Position numbers and translations under genes: made by a program. Shown piece by piece: positions 38,125-46,522 of a stretch of DNA of 64,000 bases. Within the stretch, counting starts at the first letter, position 1. Each line of letters opens with the position of its first letter. This stretch comes from Massilia sp. YIM B02769 (GTDB taxonomy: Bacteria > Pseudomonadota > Gammaproteobacteria > Burkholderiales > Burkholderiaceae_D), in the NCBI RefSeq assembly GCF_030411995.1, contig NZ_JASNRC010000004.1:281823-345822 (forward strand). Reading direction: 5' to 3'. The notes beneath the pieces are model-generated. The model had not been told where the DNA came from and ran no database searches. It saw only the letters and a program-made list of their open reading frames with translations.

Positions 38125-40050
38125 ATGCCCAAGACTCCCCAAGGCGGCCCCGCCGATGGTGCGGAACACGGCGCCGACCACGGCGGCCAGCCGGATGGTC
38201 CCGACAGCACTGGCGGCCTCGACGGCGCCGCGCCGGAAACGCGCGGCCGCGCGGTCGGCGAACGCAAGAAAAAATACCTCGTCGCGCCGCGCCAGCCGCA
38301 GGGCGGGTTCGGCACCCTGAGCCTGGGCTCCGTCGGCCTCGCGCCCTTGTCGCTCTCGACCGTCGAGCAGGCACTGCGCGCCAGCCCCGACATCGATGTC
38401 GTCGACACGGTCGGCGCCCGGAGCGCGGTTGGCACGTCCAGTATCGACGGTGGCGGCGAAGGCGTGCTGGTGGCGCGCATGACCGACCGCCAGGCGGCCG
38501 AACTGCACGGGCGCGGCGGCGGGCGCCTGCTCGTCGAGCGCGACCAGCACCTGCAGCTGCTCGATCCGATGCTGCGCCGGCCCGACCTGGTGTCGTCGCT
38601 GACGCCCTACAGCGGTCCGGCCGTGGACGTGAGCATTTCCGTCATCGGCAAGGACGGCACGCCGCTGCCCGAGGCCGAAGTATCGCTGTTCGGCGGCATG
38701 CTGCCGGCCTCGAGCGTCACCGACGCCAACGGCATGGCGCAGCTGCGCCTGTACGGCGACGACCCGCGCACCATCAGCGGCCTGTACGTGAAGCCGCGCG
38801 CCGATTACTGGAGCTATTACCAGCGCGATCCCGACCTCAGCATGGACGAACCGAATATCGTCACCCTGCATGCGCTGTCGGAGTCGCCCTCGTTGCCCGG
38901 CTTTCCGCGCCAGGGCGCGGTCGGCTGGGGGGCGCGCGCGATGCGCCTCGACCAGCTGCCGCCCCACTTCCGCGGCCAGGGCGTGAAGATCGCCGTCATC
39001 GACTCGGGCGCTGCCACCAGCCACGGCAACCTGAACCGGATACACGCCGGCTTCGACATCATCAACAAGCGTACCGATCCCAGTACCTGGAGTCAGGACG
39101 CGCTGGGCCATGGCTCGCACTGCGCCGGCGTGATTGCGGCCAGCGATCCGGCCTGGGGCATCCGCGGCTTTGCGCCCGACGCCGAAATCCACGTCTGCAA
39201 GCTTTTCCCCGGCGGCCAGATCAGCCAGCTGATCGAGGCGCTCGAATACTGCATCGAGCAGGGCATCGACGTCGTTAACATGAGCCTGGGCGGCGGCACA
39301 CCGTCGGAAGCGCTGGAACGCCAGATCGTGCGTGCGCGCCAGGCCGGCGTGGCCTGCATCGCGGCGGCCGGCAATTCGGGCGGACCGGTGCAATATCCGG
39401 CATCGTCGCCCAACGTGCTCGCAGTTGCCGCGCTTGGCAAGCTCGGCGAGTTCCCGCCCGACAGTTATCACACCGAAACCGTCAGCCCCGATGCCGATGG
39501 CCAGGGCTATTTCAGCGCCAAGTTCAGCTGCTTCGGACCCCAGGTCGACGTCTGCGCGCCGGGGGTGGCGATCGTCTCGTCGGTACCGCCGAATAATTTT
39601 GCTGCCTGGGACGGCACCTCGATGGCGGCGCCGCACATCACCGGGCTGGCGGCCCTGATCCTGGCGCACCGGCCGGAATTCCAGGGATTGGGCGGCACGC
39701 GCTCGCCGGAACGGATCGACCGCTTGTTCCAGGTGCTTCGCCTCAGCGCGCGCCGGGTCAGCCTGGCCGACCAGTCGCGCATCGGCCACGGCATGCCGGA
39801 TGCGCTGGCCGCGCTCGGGCTGCCGCTGGTTCCCGGCCAGCAAGCGGGTGCCTGGCCGGCCATGTATGGCGACCTCGGCGGGGTTGGGCTGGGAGGGGGA
39901 ATGGGTGGAGCCGGACTGGGCGGCAATGGCAACGGCGGAATGATGCAGGTCTACCCGCCGGTACCGCAATTCCTCGGCCAGTCGCCACTGGCGGTACAGG
40001 CGCTGCAATATGGCTTTACGCTGGGAGGATTGCCGCCGCGCGGCTGGTGA
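38125..40050 (+). CDS. S8 (subtilisin-like) serine protease, leaderless, with prodomain and inserted beta domain
   Basis: A 641-residue protease. Order: a Gly/Asp-rich N-terminus with no signal peptide; a prodomain-like region (about 75-155); a Cna-B/carboxypeptidase-regulatory-like beta domain (about 165-240, ISVIGKDGTPLPEAEVSLFG and TDANGMAQLRLYG); then the S8 catalytic domain with Asp293 (VIDSG), His329 (GHGSH), oxyanion Asn417 (AAGNSGG) and Ser499 (GTSMAAP). All catalytic residues are present. A Gly-rich tail (GGVGLGGGMGGAGLGG) ends in PPRGW. AAAGGA precedes the ATG. With the two genes before it, it forms a same-strand cassette. The absence of a leader implies a cytoplasmic role or non-Sec export. 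Confidence 0.9.
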   Translation: MPKTPQGGPADGAEHGADHGGQPDGPDSTGGLDGAAPETRGRAVGERKKKYLVAPRQPQGGFGTLSLGSVGLAPLSLSTVEQALRASPDIDVVDTVGARSAVGTSSIDGGGEGVLVARMTDRQAAELHGRGGGRLLVERDQHLQLLDPMLRRPDLVSSLTPYSGPAVDVSISVIGKDGTPLPEAEVSLFGGMLPASSVTDANGMAQLRLYGDDPRTISGLYVKPRADYWSYYQRDPDLSMDEPNIVTLHALSESPSLPGFPRQGAVGWGARAMRLDQLPPHFRGQGVKIAVIDSGAATSHGNLNRIHAGFDIINKRTDPSTWSQDALGHGSHCAGVIAASDPAWGIRGFAPDAEIHVCKLFPGGQISQLIEALEYCIEQGIDVVNMSLGGGTPSEALERQIVRARQAGVACIAAAGNSGGPVQYPASSPNVLAVAALGKLGEFPPDSYHTETVSPDADGQGYFSAKFSCFGPQVDVCAPGVAIVSSVPPNNFAAWDGTSMAAPHITGLAALILAHRPEFQGLGGTRSPERIDRLFQVLRLSARRVSLADQSRIGHGMPDALAALGLPLVPGQQAGAWPAMYGDLGGVGLGGGMGGAGLGGNGNGGMMQVYPPVPQFLGQSPLAVQALQYGFTLGGLPPRGW

Positions 40051-40115
40051 GCATCCGCCACACATGCAGGCAAACCGGGGGGCGTGACCGCGAACGCGCC
40101 GGGTGCAAGCGCATT

Positions 40116-40228
40116 GACTGCCAACGAGTGACTGTCAACGCATGACTGTCAACGCATGACTGCGAACGTATCGACTGCGGACGAATCGACTGCAAACGAA
40201 TCGACTGCAAACGAGTGACTGCACGGCA
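40116..40228. repeat. Degenerate 14-15-bp tandem repeats after the S8 protease gene
   Basis: About seven units of GACTG(T/C)(C/A)AACG(C/A)AT(C) run head to tail between the protease stop and the terminator. Two adjacent units are identical (GACTGTCAACGCAT); the rest vary. No reading frame is supported across it. Confidence 0.8.
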
Positions 40229-40245
40229 AACAGACGCGGAAAAGC

Positions 40246-40271
40246 AAAAAGCCGCTGAAAAGCGGCTTTTT
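40246..40271. terminator. Bidirectional terminator between the S8 gene and the tRNA array
   Basis: AAAAAGCCGCT-GAAA-AGCGGCTTTTT, perfect 11-base arms. It can end the tRNA transcript (minus strand) and the protease cassette (plus strand). Confidence 0.93.
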
Positions 40272-40279
40272 GCCATGAC

Positions 40280-40355
40280 TGGCGTCCCCACGGGGATTCG
40301 AACCCCGGTACTCACCGTGAAAGGGTGATGTCCTAGGCCTCTAGACGATGGGGAC
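40280..40355 (-). tRNA. tRNA-Glu (TTC), copy 1
   Basis: A 76-nt cloverleaf with encoded CCA; anticodon loop CTTTCAC gives TTC. The last gene of the array in the direction of transcription. Confidence 0.97.
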
Positions 40356-40399
40356 CTAAAACTGTTCCGATTACTACTTTACTGCACTTGCCGAATTCT

Positions 40400-40475
40400 T
40401 GGCGTCCCCACGGGGATTCGAACCCCGGTACTCACCGTGAAAGGGTGATGTCCTAGGCCTCTAGACGATGGGGAC
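40400..40475 (-). tRNA. tRNA-Glu (TTC), copy 2
   Basis: Identical to copy 1. The 120-bp unit (tRNA plus 44-bp spacer) is repeated without change between copies 1, 2 and 3. Confidence 0.97.
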
Positions 40476-40519
40476 CTAAAACTGTTCCGATTACTACTTT
40501 ACTGCACTTGCCGAATTCT

Positions 40520-40595
40520 TGGCGTCCCCACGGGGATTCGAACCCCGGTACTCACCGTGAAAGGGTGATGTCCTAGGCCTCTAGACGATGGGGAC
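40520..40595 (-). tRNA. tRNA-Glu (TTC), copy 3
   Basis: Identical sequence to the other tRNA-Glu copies; its upstream flank joins the tRNA-Ala spacer type instead of the 120-bp unit. Confidence 0.97.
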
Positions 40596-40625
40596 CCTGG
40601 ACTGCTACAGATGTGTTTTCCGACG

Positions 40626-40701
<76 letters not shown>

Positions 40702-40788
40702 TACGGGAAAACAACACTATAACATACTGCATTTACTTCTACTACTGCTGCCGCTGGCGCAGCTTACTACCAAGCTTTGGCAATCGCT

Positions 40789-40864
40789 TGGCGTCCCCAC
40801 GGGGATTCGAACCCCGGTACTCACCGTGAAAGGGTGATGTCCTAGGCCTCTAGACGATGGGGAC
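40789..40864 (-). tRNA. tRNA-Glu (TTC), copy 4
   Basis: Same sequence as the other tRNA-Glu genes. Its leader side carries the spacer shared with copy 5 (CAAGCTTTGGCAATCGCT on the plus strand). Confidence 0.97.
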
Positions 40865-40894
40865 CCTGGACTTCTACAGATGTGTTTTCCGAGG

Positions 40895-40970
<76 letters not shown>

Positions 40971-41057
40971 TAAGGTAAAACAAAACTATCAACAACTGAA
41001 TTAAGTTCAACTACTGCTGCCGCTGGCGCAGCTTACTACCAAGCTTTGGCAATCGCT

Positions 41058-41133
41058 TGGCGTCCCCACGGGGATTCGAACCCCGGTACTCACCGTGAAA
41101 GGGTGATGTCCTAGGCCTCTAGACGATGGGGAC
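41058..41133 (-). tRNA. tRNA-Glu (TTC), copy 5
   Basis: Same sequence as the other copies; second gene in the transcript. Confidence 0.97.
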
Positions 41134-41163
41134 CCTGGAACTACCGTACTGCACACTTCAGAG

Positions 41164-41239
<76 letters not shown>

Positions 41240-41293
41240 GTTTTTCACTGTATCACTTGCTGCCGTGTTACCGTGTGCTGCTGAAGTGCGAGC

Positions 41294-41322
41294 ATTATAG
41301 CGGGGGTTCTTGCATTTCGCAA
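41294..41322 (-). promoter_or_regulatory. Promoter of the tRNA array
   Basis: On the minus strand TTGCGA (41317-41322), 17 bases, TATAAT (41294-41299), then a GC-rich discriminator (GCTCGC) of the kind found at growth-rate-controlled stable-RNA promoters. An inverted repeat CGCAAAT-4-ATTTGCG (41318-41335) overlaps the -35 box. Confidence 0.75.
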
Positions 41323-41364
41323 ATGCGGATTTGCGTGAAGACAAACCGCATGTGCAAACCCGGT

Positions 41365-42768
41365 TTACAGGCCTTTGTTCACGCGCGCCACGACGGTCTC
41401 GCGGCCGAACAGTTCCAGCACCGCGTCGATGGCCGGCGTCTGCAGCTGGCCGGTCACGAGCAGGCGCAGCGGCATGGCGATCTGCGGCATCTTCAGGCCG
41501 TGCGCAGCCAGCACCTCCTTCAGCATCGCGGCCAAGGCCGCCTTGTTCCACTCCACCGTCTGGCAACGCTCGGCGAATGCCGCCAGCGCCGGGCGCACCG
41601 CATCGGTCAGGTGCTGGGTCAGCAGGGCCGCGTCCGGCTGCGGCTGGCGGTAGAACAGCATGGCCGCATCGGCCAGCTCGTTGACCGTGTTCGCGCGCTC
41701 CTTCATCAGGGCCAGCACGGCCGGCAGCGCCGGTGCACCCTCAAAACGCGCGCCCTGCGCTTCCATCTGCGGACGCGCCAGGCCGGCCAGGCGTTCGTTG
41801 TCGGCCAGCTTGATGTAGTGGTTGTTCAGCCAGGCCAGCTTTTCCGGGTTGAACTGGGCCGCCGAGGCGGTCAGGTGTTCCAGGTTGAACCACTCGGTAA
41901 ATTGCTCCATCGAGAAGATCTCGTCGTCGCCGTGGCTCCAGCCCAGGCGCGCCAGGTAGTTCAGCATCGCTTCCGGCAGGAAGCCCTGCTCCGGGTATTG
42001 CATCACGCTCACGGCGCCGTGGCGCTTCGACAGCTTCTGGCCGTCCGGGCCCAGGATCATCGGTAGGTGGCCGTACTCCGGCAGCTCGGCGCCGAGTGCG
42101 CGCAGGATGTTGATCTGGCGCGGGGTGTTGTTCACGTGGTCGTCGCCGCGCAGCACGTGGGTAATCTTCATATCCCAGTCGTCGACCGAGACGCAGAAGT
42201 TGTAGGTCGGGGTGCCGTCCGGACGCGCGATGATCAAGTCGTCGAGTTCCTTGTTGCCGATGGTGATCGGGCCCTTGACCACGTCGTTCCAGGTGACTTC
42301 GCCATCGAGTGGATTCTTGAAGCGCACCACCGGCTTCACGCCTTCCGGCACGGCAGGGAGGGTCTTGCCCGGTTCCGGACGCCAGGTGCCGTCGTAGCGC
42401 GGCTTTTCGCCAGCGGCGCGCATGCGCTCGCGCATCGCTTCGACTTCGTCCGGCGAGCAATAGCATAAGTAGGCGGTGCCGGCCTCCAGCATGCCCTTCA
42501 CCACCTCGCGGTAGCGGTCCATGCGCTGCATCTGGTAGAACGGGCCCTCGTCGTGCGACAGGCCCAGCCATTGCATGCCGTCCAGGATGGCCTGCACCGC
42601 CTCCGGCGTCGAACGTTCGAGGTCGGTGTCCTCGATGCGCAGGATGAAGGTGCCGCCGAAGTGGCGGGCGTAGGCCCAGGAATACAGCGCGGTGCGCGCG
42701 CCGCCGAGGTGGAGATAGCCGGTCGGGCTGGGGGCGAAGCGTGTACGGACAGGGGTGCGGACGGTCAT
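41365..42768 (-). CDS. gltX: Glutamyl-tRNA synthetase
   Basis: A 467-residue class I synthetase that charges tRNA-Glu. HIGH-type motif PTGYLHLGG near the N-terminus, KMSKS-type motif KLSKRHG near residue 240, and the helical anticodon-binding domain after it. It is the gene immediately upstream of the array holding five tRNA-Glu genes. The ribosome binding site region is poor in purines. No other glutamyl synthetase gene is in the window. Confidence 0.97.
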   Translation of the reverse strand: MTVRTPVRTRFAPSPTGYLHLGGARTALYSWAYARHFGGTFILRIEDTDLERSTPEAVQAILDGMQWLGLSHDEGPFYQMQRMDRYREVVKGMLEAGTAYLCYCSPDEVEAMRERMRAAGEKPRYDGTWRPEPGKTLPAVPEGVKPVVRFKNPLDGEVTWNDVVKGPITIGNKELDDLIIARPDGTPTYNFCVSVDDWDMKITHVLRGDDHVNNTPRQINILRALGAELPEYGHLPMILGPDGQKLSKRHGAVSVMQYPEQGFLPEAMLNYLARLGWSHGDDEIFSMEQFTEWFNLEHLTASAAQFNPEKLAWLNNHYIKLADNERLAGLARPQMEAQGARFEGAPALPAVLALMKERANTVNELADAAMLFYRQPQPDAALLTQHLTDAVRPALAAFAERCQTVEWNKAALAAMLKEVLAAHGLKMPQIAMPLRLLVTGQLQTPAIDAVLELFGRETVVARVNKGL

Positions 42769-42916
42769 GGCGGAAAGCGTAATGGTAAAGCGCTTATTTT
42801 ACCCCGCCAGGCAGGCCCCGCGACACCGGCCGTCGCGGGCGCGCCACCCTGCCCTGGCCGCGCCCGGCCTCGTCCGCCATGCCGTGCGCACCACTGTGCC
42901 CGCTGCTGTGCGGGGC

Positions 42917-42988
42917 ATCGCGCTAAGTATCGCACTAAGTATCGCGCTGGGCATCGCGCCGGGCATCGCGCTGGGTATCGCGCTGGGT
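42917..42988. repeat. 12-bp tandem repeat (x6) at the 3' end of the FAAL fusion gene
   Basis: Six units of ATCGCGCTGGGT with small changes. On the minus strand they code Asp-Thr/Ala-Gln/Arg-Arg. In the two units at 42917-42940 CTGGGT has become CTAAGT, which turns a Gln codon into TAG; the first of these met by the ribosome (42935-42937) is the stop codon of the gene. Confidence 0.92.
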
Positions 42989-45900
42989 ATCGATATAAGC
43001 GGCCAGTTCACGCACCGTCGGGTAATCGTAGAGCAGCTCGGCGCCGATGTTCACCCCGCTGGCCGCCTCGATTTCCAGCGCCAGCGGCACCGAGGCCAGC
43101 GAGTCGATGCCGAGGTCGCCGAACGAGGTGTCGAGCCCGACCGCGAGGGGCGGCTGGCGCCGCAGCGTACCGGTCGACAGGTGCAGGCCGCCGATGTCGA
43201 GCGGCTCGGCGGCGCTTTCGCGCAGCCATTTCAAGATGCAGCCGCGCACCAACTCGACCGAGGACGAAGACGCCGGCACGGGCAGGGGCAAGGCAACCAT
43301 AGGCGCCGGCGGCCCGTCCGGCGCGCCCTGCGGCGCATCCCGGCGCAGCAAGGGATCGAGCCGCCCCGCCGCCCCGGGCAGGGTCTGCTCGATGTCGCCG
43401 ATCGCCAGCGCATGGCCATGCGCGCGCGCCAGCAGCACCGTGGCCGGTGGGCAGGCCAGCGCCGCCGGCCGTTCGGTGCCGATCGACTCGCGCAGCGCAT
43501 CGAGCTTGCGCGCCGCCCAGGCCGCCGACTCGCCGCGCGCGCCGGCGGCCAGCAGGGTCCAGGCCGCGAATTCGCCGTTGCGCCAGTCCTGCCATTGTCC
43601 GGGGCCTTCCGCAGGCAGGCGTTCCAGGCTGGCGGCCAGGGCCGGCGCGTCGAACAGGTCGGCGATACAGCGCGCCAGCGGATTGCCGGGCACGCGCACC
43701 ACGGCGCCCAGGTGGGCATACAGTGCTTCGCTCGGCCCTTCGAGGATGCGCAGCACGCGCGCGTCGCGCAGCAGGCGCGGGGCGATGTTGTTTTCCAGGT
43801 AGCCGCGCCCGCCCAGCATCTGCATCAGGTCGTCGGCCGCCTTCCACAGCAGTTCGGACAGCACGCACTTGCAGGCGCTGCAAGCCTCCTGGGGCAGCGG
43901 CGCGCCCGCATCGAGCGCACGCGCCAGCGCTCCCACCAGGGTTTCGGCGGCGCCGATGGCGCAATCGAGATCGTGCAGGCGCCAGGCGCTGACGGGATGA
44001 TCCAGCAGGCGTCCGCCGGCGACGTCGCGCCGCGCCGCGTAGCGCGCCATCAGCTGGGCGCAGCGCTTCATGGCGCCCACGCACAAGGCCCCGATGCCGA
44101 GGCGGGCAAAGCCCATCGCTTCCTGCGCCACTTCCATGCCGGCGCCGGGCACGCCCAGCACCTGGGCATCGGGCACGAACACGTCCTCGAAGCGGATCGC
44201 GTTCTGGACCATGGCGCGCATGCCCATGGTCAGCGCTTCGGCGCCCTGGCGCAGGCCCGGCGCGTCTTCCGGCACCAGCAGCGCCACCGTGCCGAGCGCC
44301 CTGCCCGCCGGGTCGAAGGCGCGCGCGAACACGCTCAGGACGCCGGACCACGAGGCCAGCCCGATCAAATGCTTTTCGCCGTGCAGGCGCCAGCCGCCAT
44401 CCACGCGCAGGGCGCGCGTGCCGATCGCACGCGGATTCGAGCCGGCCCGCGGTTCGCTCAGCGCAAAGGCGGCCAGCTGGCGCCCGCCGGCCAGCAGCGG
44501 CAGCCATTCCTGGCGCTGCGCCGCCGTGCCGAAGCGCTGCAGCGGACGCAGGCCCAGGCCATTGTGCACACCGACCACGGTTGCCAGCGTCAGGTCGATG
44601 GCGGCCAGCTGGGCCATCACGCGCACCAGGTCGACGTTTGCCAGGTCTTGCCCGCCCAGCGCCAGCGGCGCCTGCAGGCCGAACAGGCCGCGGTTGCCGA
44701 GGTCGAGCACCAGGTGCGGCGCGATCGTGCGGCGTTCGTCGTCGAGCGCGGAATGGATGCGCCGCGCCGCATACTGGCGCAGCCAGGCAACCAGCACGTC
44801 GGCGCGCAGCGCGCTGCCGATCTTGCCGGGCTGGGCGCGCGGCCGCACCAGCGGCAGGGCGCCGGCCGCCAGCAATGCCTTGCAGCGCGCACGCTGGATC
44901 TTGCCGCTGGTCGTACGCGGGAACGCGCCCGGCATCGCGAACGCCAGCGTGTGCAGCGGGATGCCGAGTTCCGACGCCACCGCGCTCCGGATGCGGCGCC
45001 CGGATTCCTCGACCTCGCCGCTGCGCGCCAGCGCGCGGCTGGCCTCCACCACCAGCGCCAGGCGCTCGCCCTCCTCCGCCTCGATGCCGAAGGCGGCGCA
45101 GCAGTTCGGCGCCAGCGTCCCCACGGCGCGCTCCACCAGTTCCTCGACATCCTGCGCATACACATTGCGGCCGTTGACGATGATGACATCCTTGCGCCGG
45201 CCCGTGACGAACAGTTCGCCGTCGTGCAGGAAACCGAGGTCGCCGCTACGCACCCGCTCCTGGCCGGACAGCGCGCTAGCGCCGGCCTGCCCATGGTAGC
45301 CGCGCGAGACGCCTGGCCCGCCGATGCAGATCTCGCCCACCGCGTCGCTCGCGGCCGGCGCGCCGCTGTCCGGATCGACGATCGCCACCGTCACGCCCTG
45401 CGCCGGCGGGCCGCAGCTGACGACCGCGCGCGCCGCCGCGCCGCCCGGCGCCGCCATGCATACCCGTCCGCTTTCGAGCGCGGCGGCATCGAGCATCAGG
45501 ACGCGCGGGCCGCGTCCGTACGGGCCGCCCGCCACCAGCAGGGTCGCCTCGGCCATGCCGTAGCAGGGAAAGAGCGCGCCGCGGCGCAGGCCGCGCGGCC
45601 CGAAGGCGGCGAGGAAGCGTTCCAGCGTTGCCGCGCGCACCGGCTCGGCGCCGTTGTACAGCACCGCGAGGCTGGACAAGTCGAAGCCGGCGGCGGCGTC
45701 GGGCCCGATGCGCCGCAGGCACAGGTCCCAGGCGAAGTTGGGCGCGCCGCTGCAGGTGGCGCGGTAGCGCGTGACCGTCTCCAGCCACAGCGCGGGCCGG
45801 CGCAGGAAGGCGCCGGGCGACATCAGCACCGAGCGAAAACCCAGCGCCAGCGGCGCGGCGATGCTGCCGATCAGGCCCATGTCGTGGAAGGGCGGCAGCC

Positions 45901-46522
45901 AGCTGACCATCACCGTTTCCGGTCCGAAGCCGAAGGCCAGCCCGATGGCGGCGAGGTTCGCGGCGATGTTGGCATGGGTGATCTCCACGCCCTTCGGCTG
46001 CGCCGTCGAGCCGGAGGTATATTGGAGAAAGGCGAGCGCAGCGGCGTCCGGTAACGGCAGCGGCAGCGCCTCCTGCGCCGCATCGACGCCCGCGCACAGC
46101 AGCGGCACGGCGCAGCCGGCACGCGCCAGCGCCGCCCGCGTCGCCTCCTCGCCTTCGGGCGTACCCAGCACGATCGCCGGCCGGGCATTGGCCAACAGGG
46201 CGGCCAGCCGCTCGCCGTCGCGGCGCCGGTGCGCGGGCGCGGCCGGCACCGCCACCAGGCCCGCCGCCAGGCAGGCGAGAAAGACGCCGACGAACGCTAA
46301 ACCAGGTGGATACAGCAGCAGCGCGCGCTCGCCCGGCGCGGCATGGCGCGCCAGCTGCGCGGCCTGGGCAGCCACGCGTGCGGCCAGCTGGCGGTACGAG
46401 ATGTCGACGGCCTCGCCGTTCTCGTGCAGGAAGGTGTAGGCGACGCGCTCGGGCGTGTGCGCCGCGTGATGCTGGAGACGATGCAGCAGGGTGGCGCCGC
46501 CGGGGTCGGCCGCTTCAGCCAC
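42935..46522 (-). CDS. Fused fatty acyl-AMP ligase / acyl-CoA dehydrogenase / acyl carrier protein
   Basis: A 1195-residue three-part protein. Residues about 1-570: FAAL adenylation domain (TSGSTAQPKG; GELFVTGRRKDVIIVNGRNVYAQDVEE; lysine in RTTSGKIQRA). About 580-960: acyl-CoA dehydrogenase domain (FALSEPRAGSN; MLGGRGYLENN). About 1100-1175: acyl carrier protein with the phosphopantetheine serine in DLGIDSLASVPL. This suggests a free fatty acid is activated, loaded on the built-in ACP and desaturated there. I chose the GTG at 46522: GGGGAG stands before it and it overlaps the stop of the upstream oxoamine synthase by 8 bases. The C-terminus is a DTQR repeat. Confidence 0.88.
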   Translation of the reverse strand: MAEAADPGGATLLHRLQHHAAHTPERVAYTFLHENGEAVDISYRQLAARVAAQAAQLARHAAPGERALLLYPPGLAFVGVFLACLAAGLVAVPAAPAHRRRDGERLAALLANARPAIVLGTPEGEEATRAALARAGCAVPLLCAGVDAAQEALPLPLPDAAALAFLQYTSGSTAQPKGVEITHANIAANLAAIGLAFGFGPETVMVSWLPPFHDMGLIGSIAAPLALGFRSVLMSPGAFLRRPALWLETVTRYRATCSGAPNFAWDLCLRRIGPDAAAGFDLSSLAVLYNGAEPVRAATLERFLAAFGPRGLRRGALFPCYGMAEATLLVAGGPYGRGPRVLMLDAAALESGRVCMAAPGGAAARAVVSCGPPAQGVTVAIVDPDSGAPAASDAVGEICIGGPGVSRGYHGQAGASALSGQERVRSGDLGFLHDGELFVTGRRKDVIIVNGRNVYAQDVEELVERAVGTLAPNCCAAFGIEAEEGERLALVVEASRALARSGEVEESGRRIRSAVASELGIPLHTLAFAMPGAFPRTTSGKIQRARCKALLAAGALPLVRPRAQPGKIGSALRADVLVAWLRQYAARRIHSALDDERRTIAPHLVLDLGNRGLFGLQAPLALGGQDLANVDLVRVMAQLAAIDLTLATVVGVHNGLGLRPLQRFGTAAQRQEWLPLLAGGRQLAAFALSEPRAGSNPRAIGTRALRVDGGWRLHGEKHLIGLASWSGVLSVFARAFDPAGRALGTVALLVPEDAPGLRQGAEALTMGMRAMVQNAIRFEDVFVPDAQVLGVPGAGMEVAQEAMGFARLGIGALCVGAMKRCAQLMARYAARRDVAGGRLLDHPVSAWRLHDLDCAIGAAETLVGALARALDAGAPLPQEACSACKCVLSELLWKAADDLMQMLGGRGYLENNIAPRLLRDARVLRILEGPSEALYAHLGAVVRVPGNPLARCIADLFDAPALAASLERLPAEGPGQWQDWRNGEFAAWTLLAAGARGESAAWAARKLDALRESIGTERPAALACPPATVLLARAHGHALAIGDIEQTLPGAAGRLDPLLRRDAPQGAPDGPPAPMVALPLPVPASSSSVELVRGCILKWLRESAAEPLDIGGLHLSTGTLRRQPPLAVGLDTSFGDLGIDSLASVPLALEIEAASGVNIGAELLYDYPTVRELAAYIDTQRDTQRDARRDAQRDT

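Noticed and set aside
42755..46054. A 1099-codon plus-strand frame opposite the FAAL fusion
   Set aside because: Composition is shadow-like and the minus-strand product has three recognisable domains.
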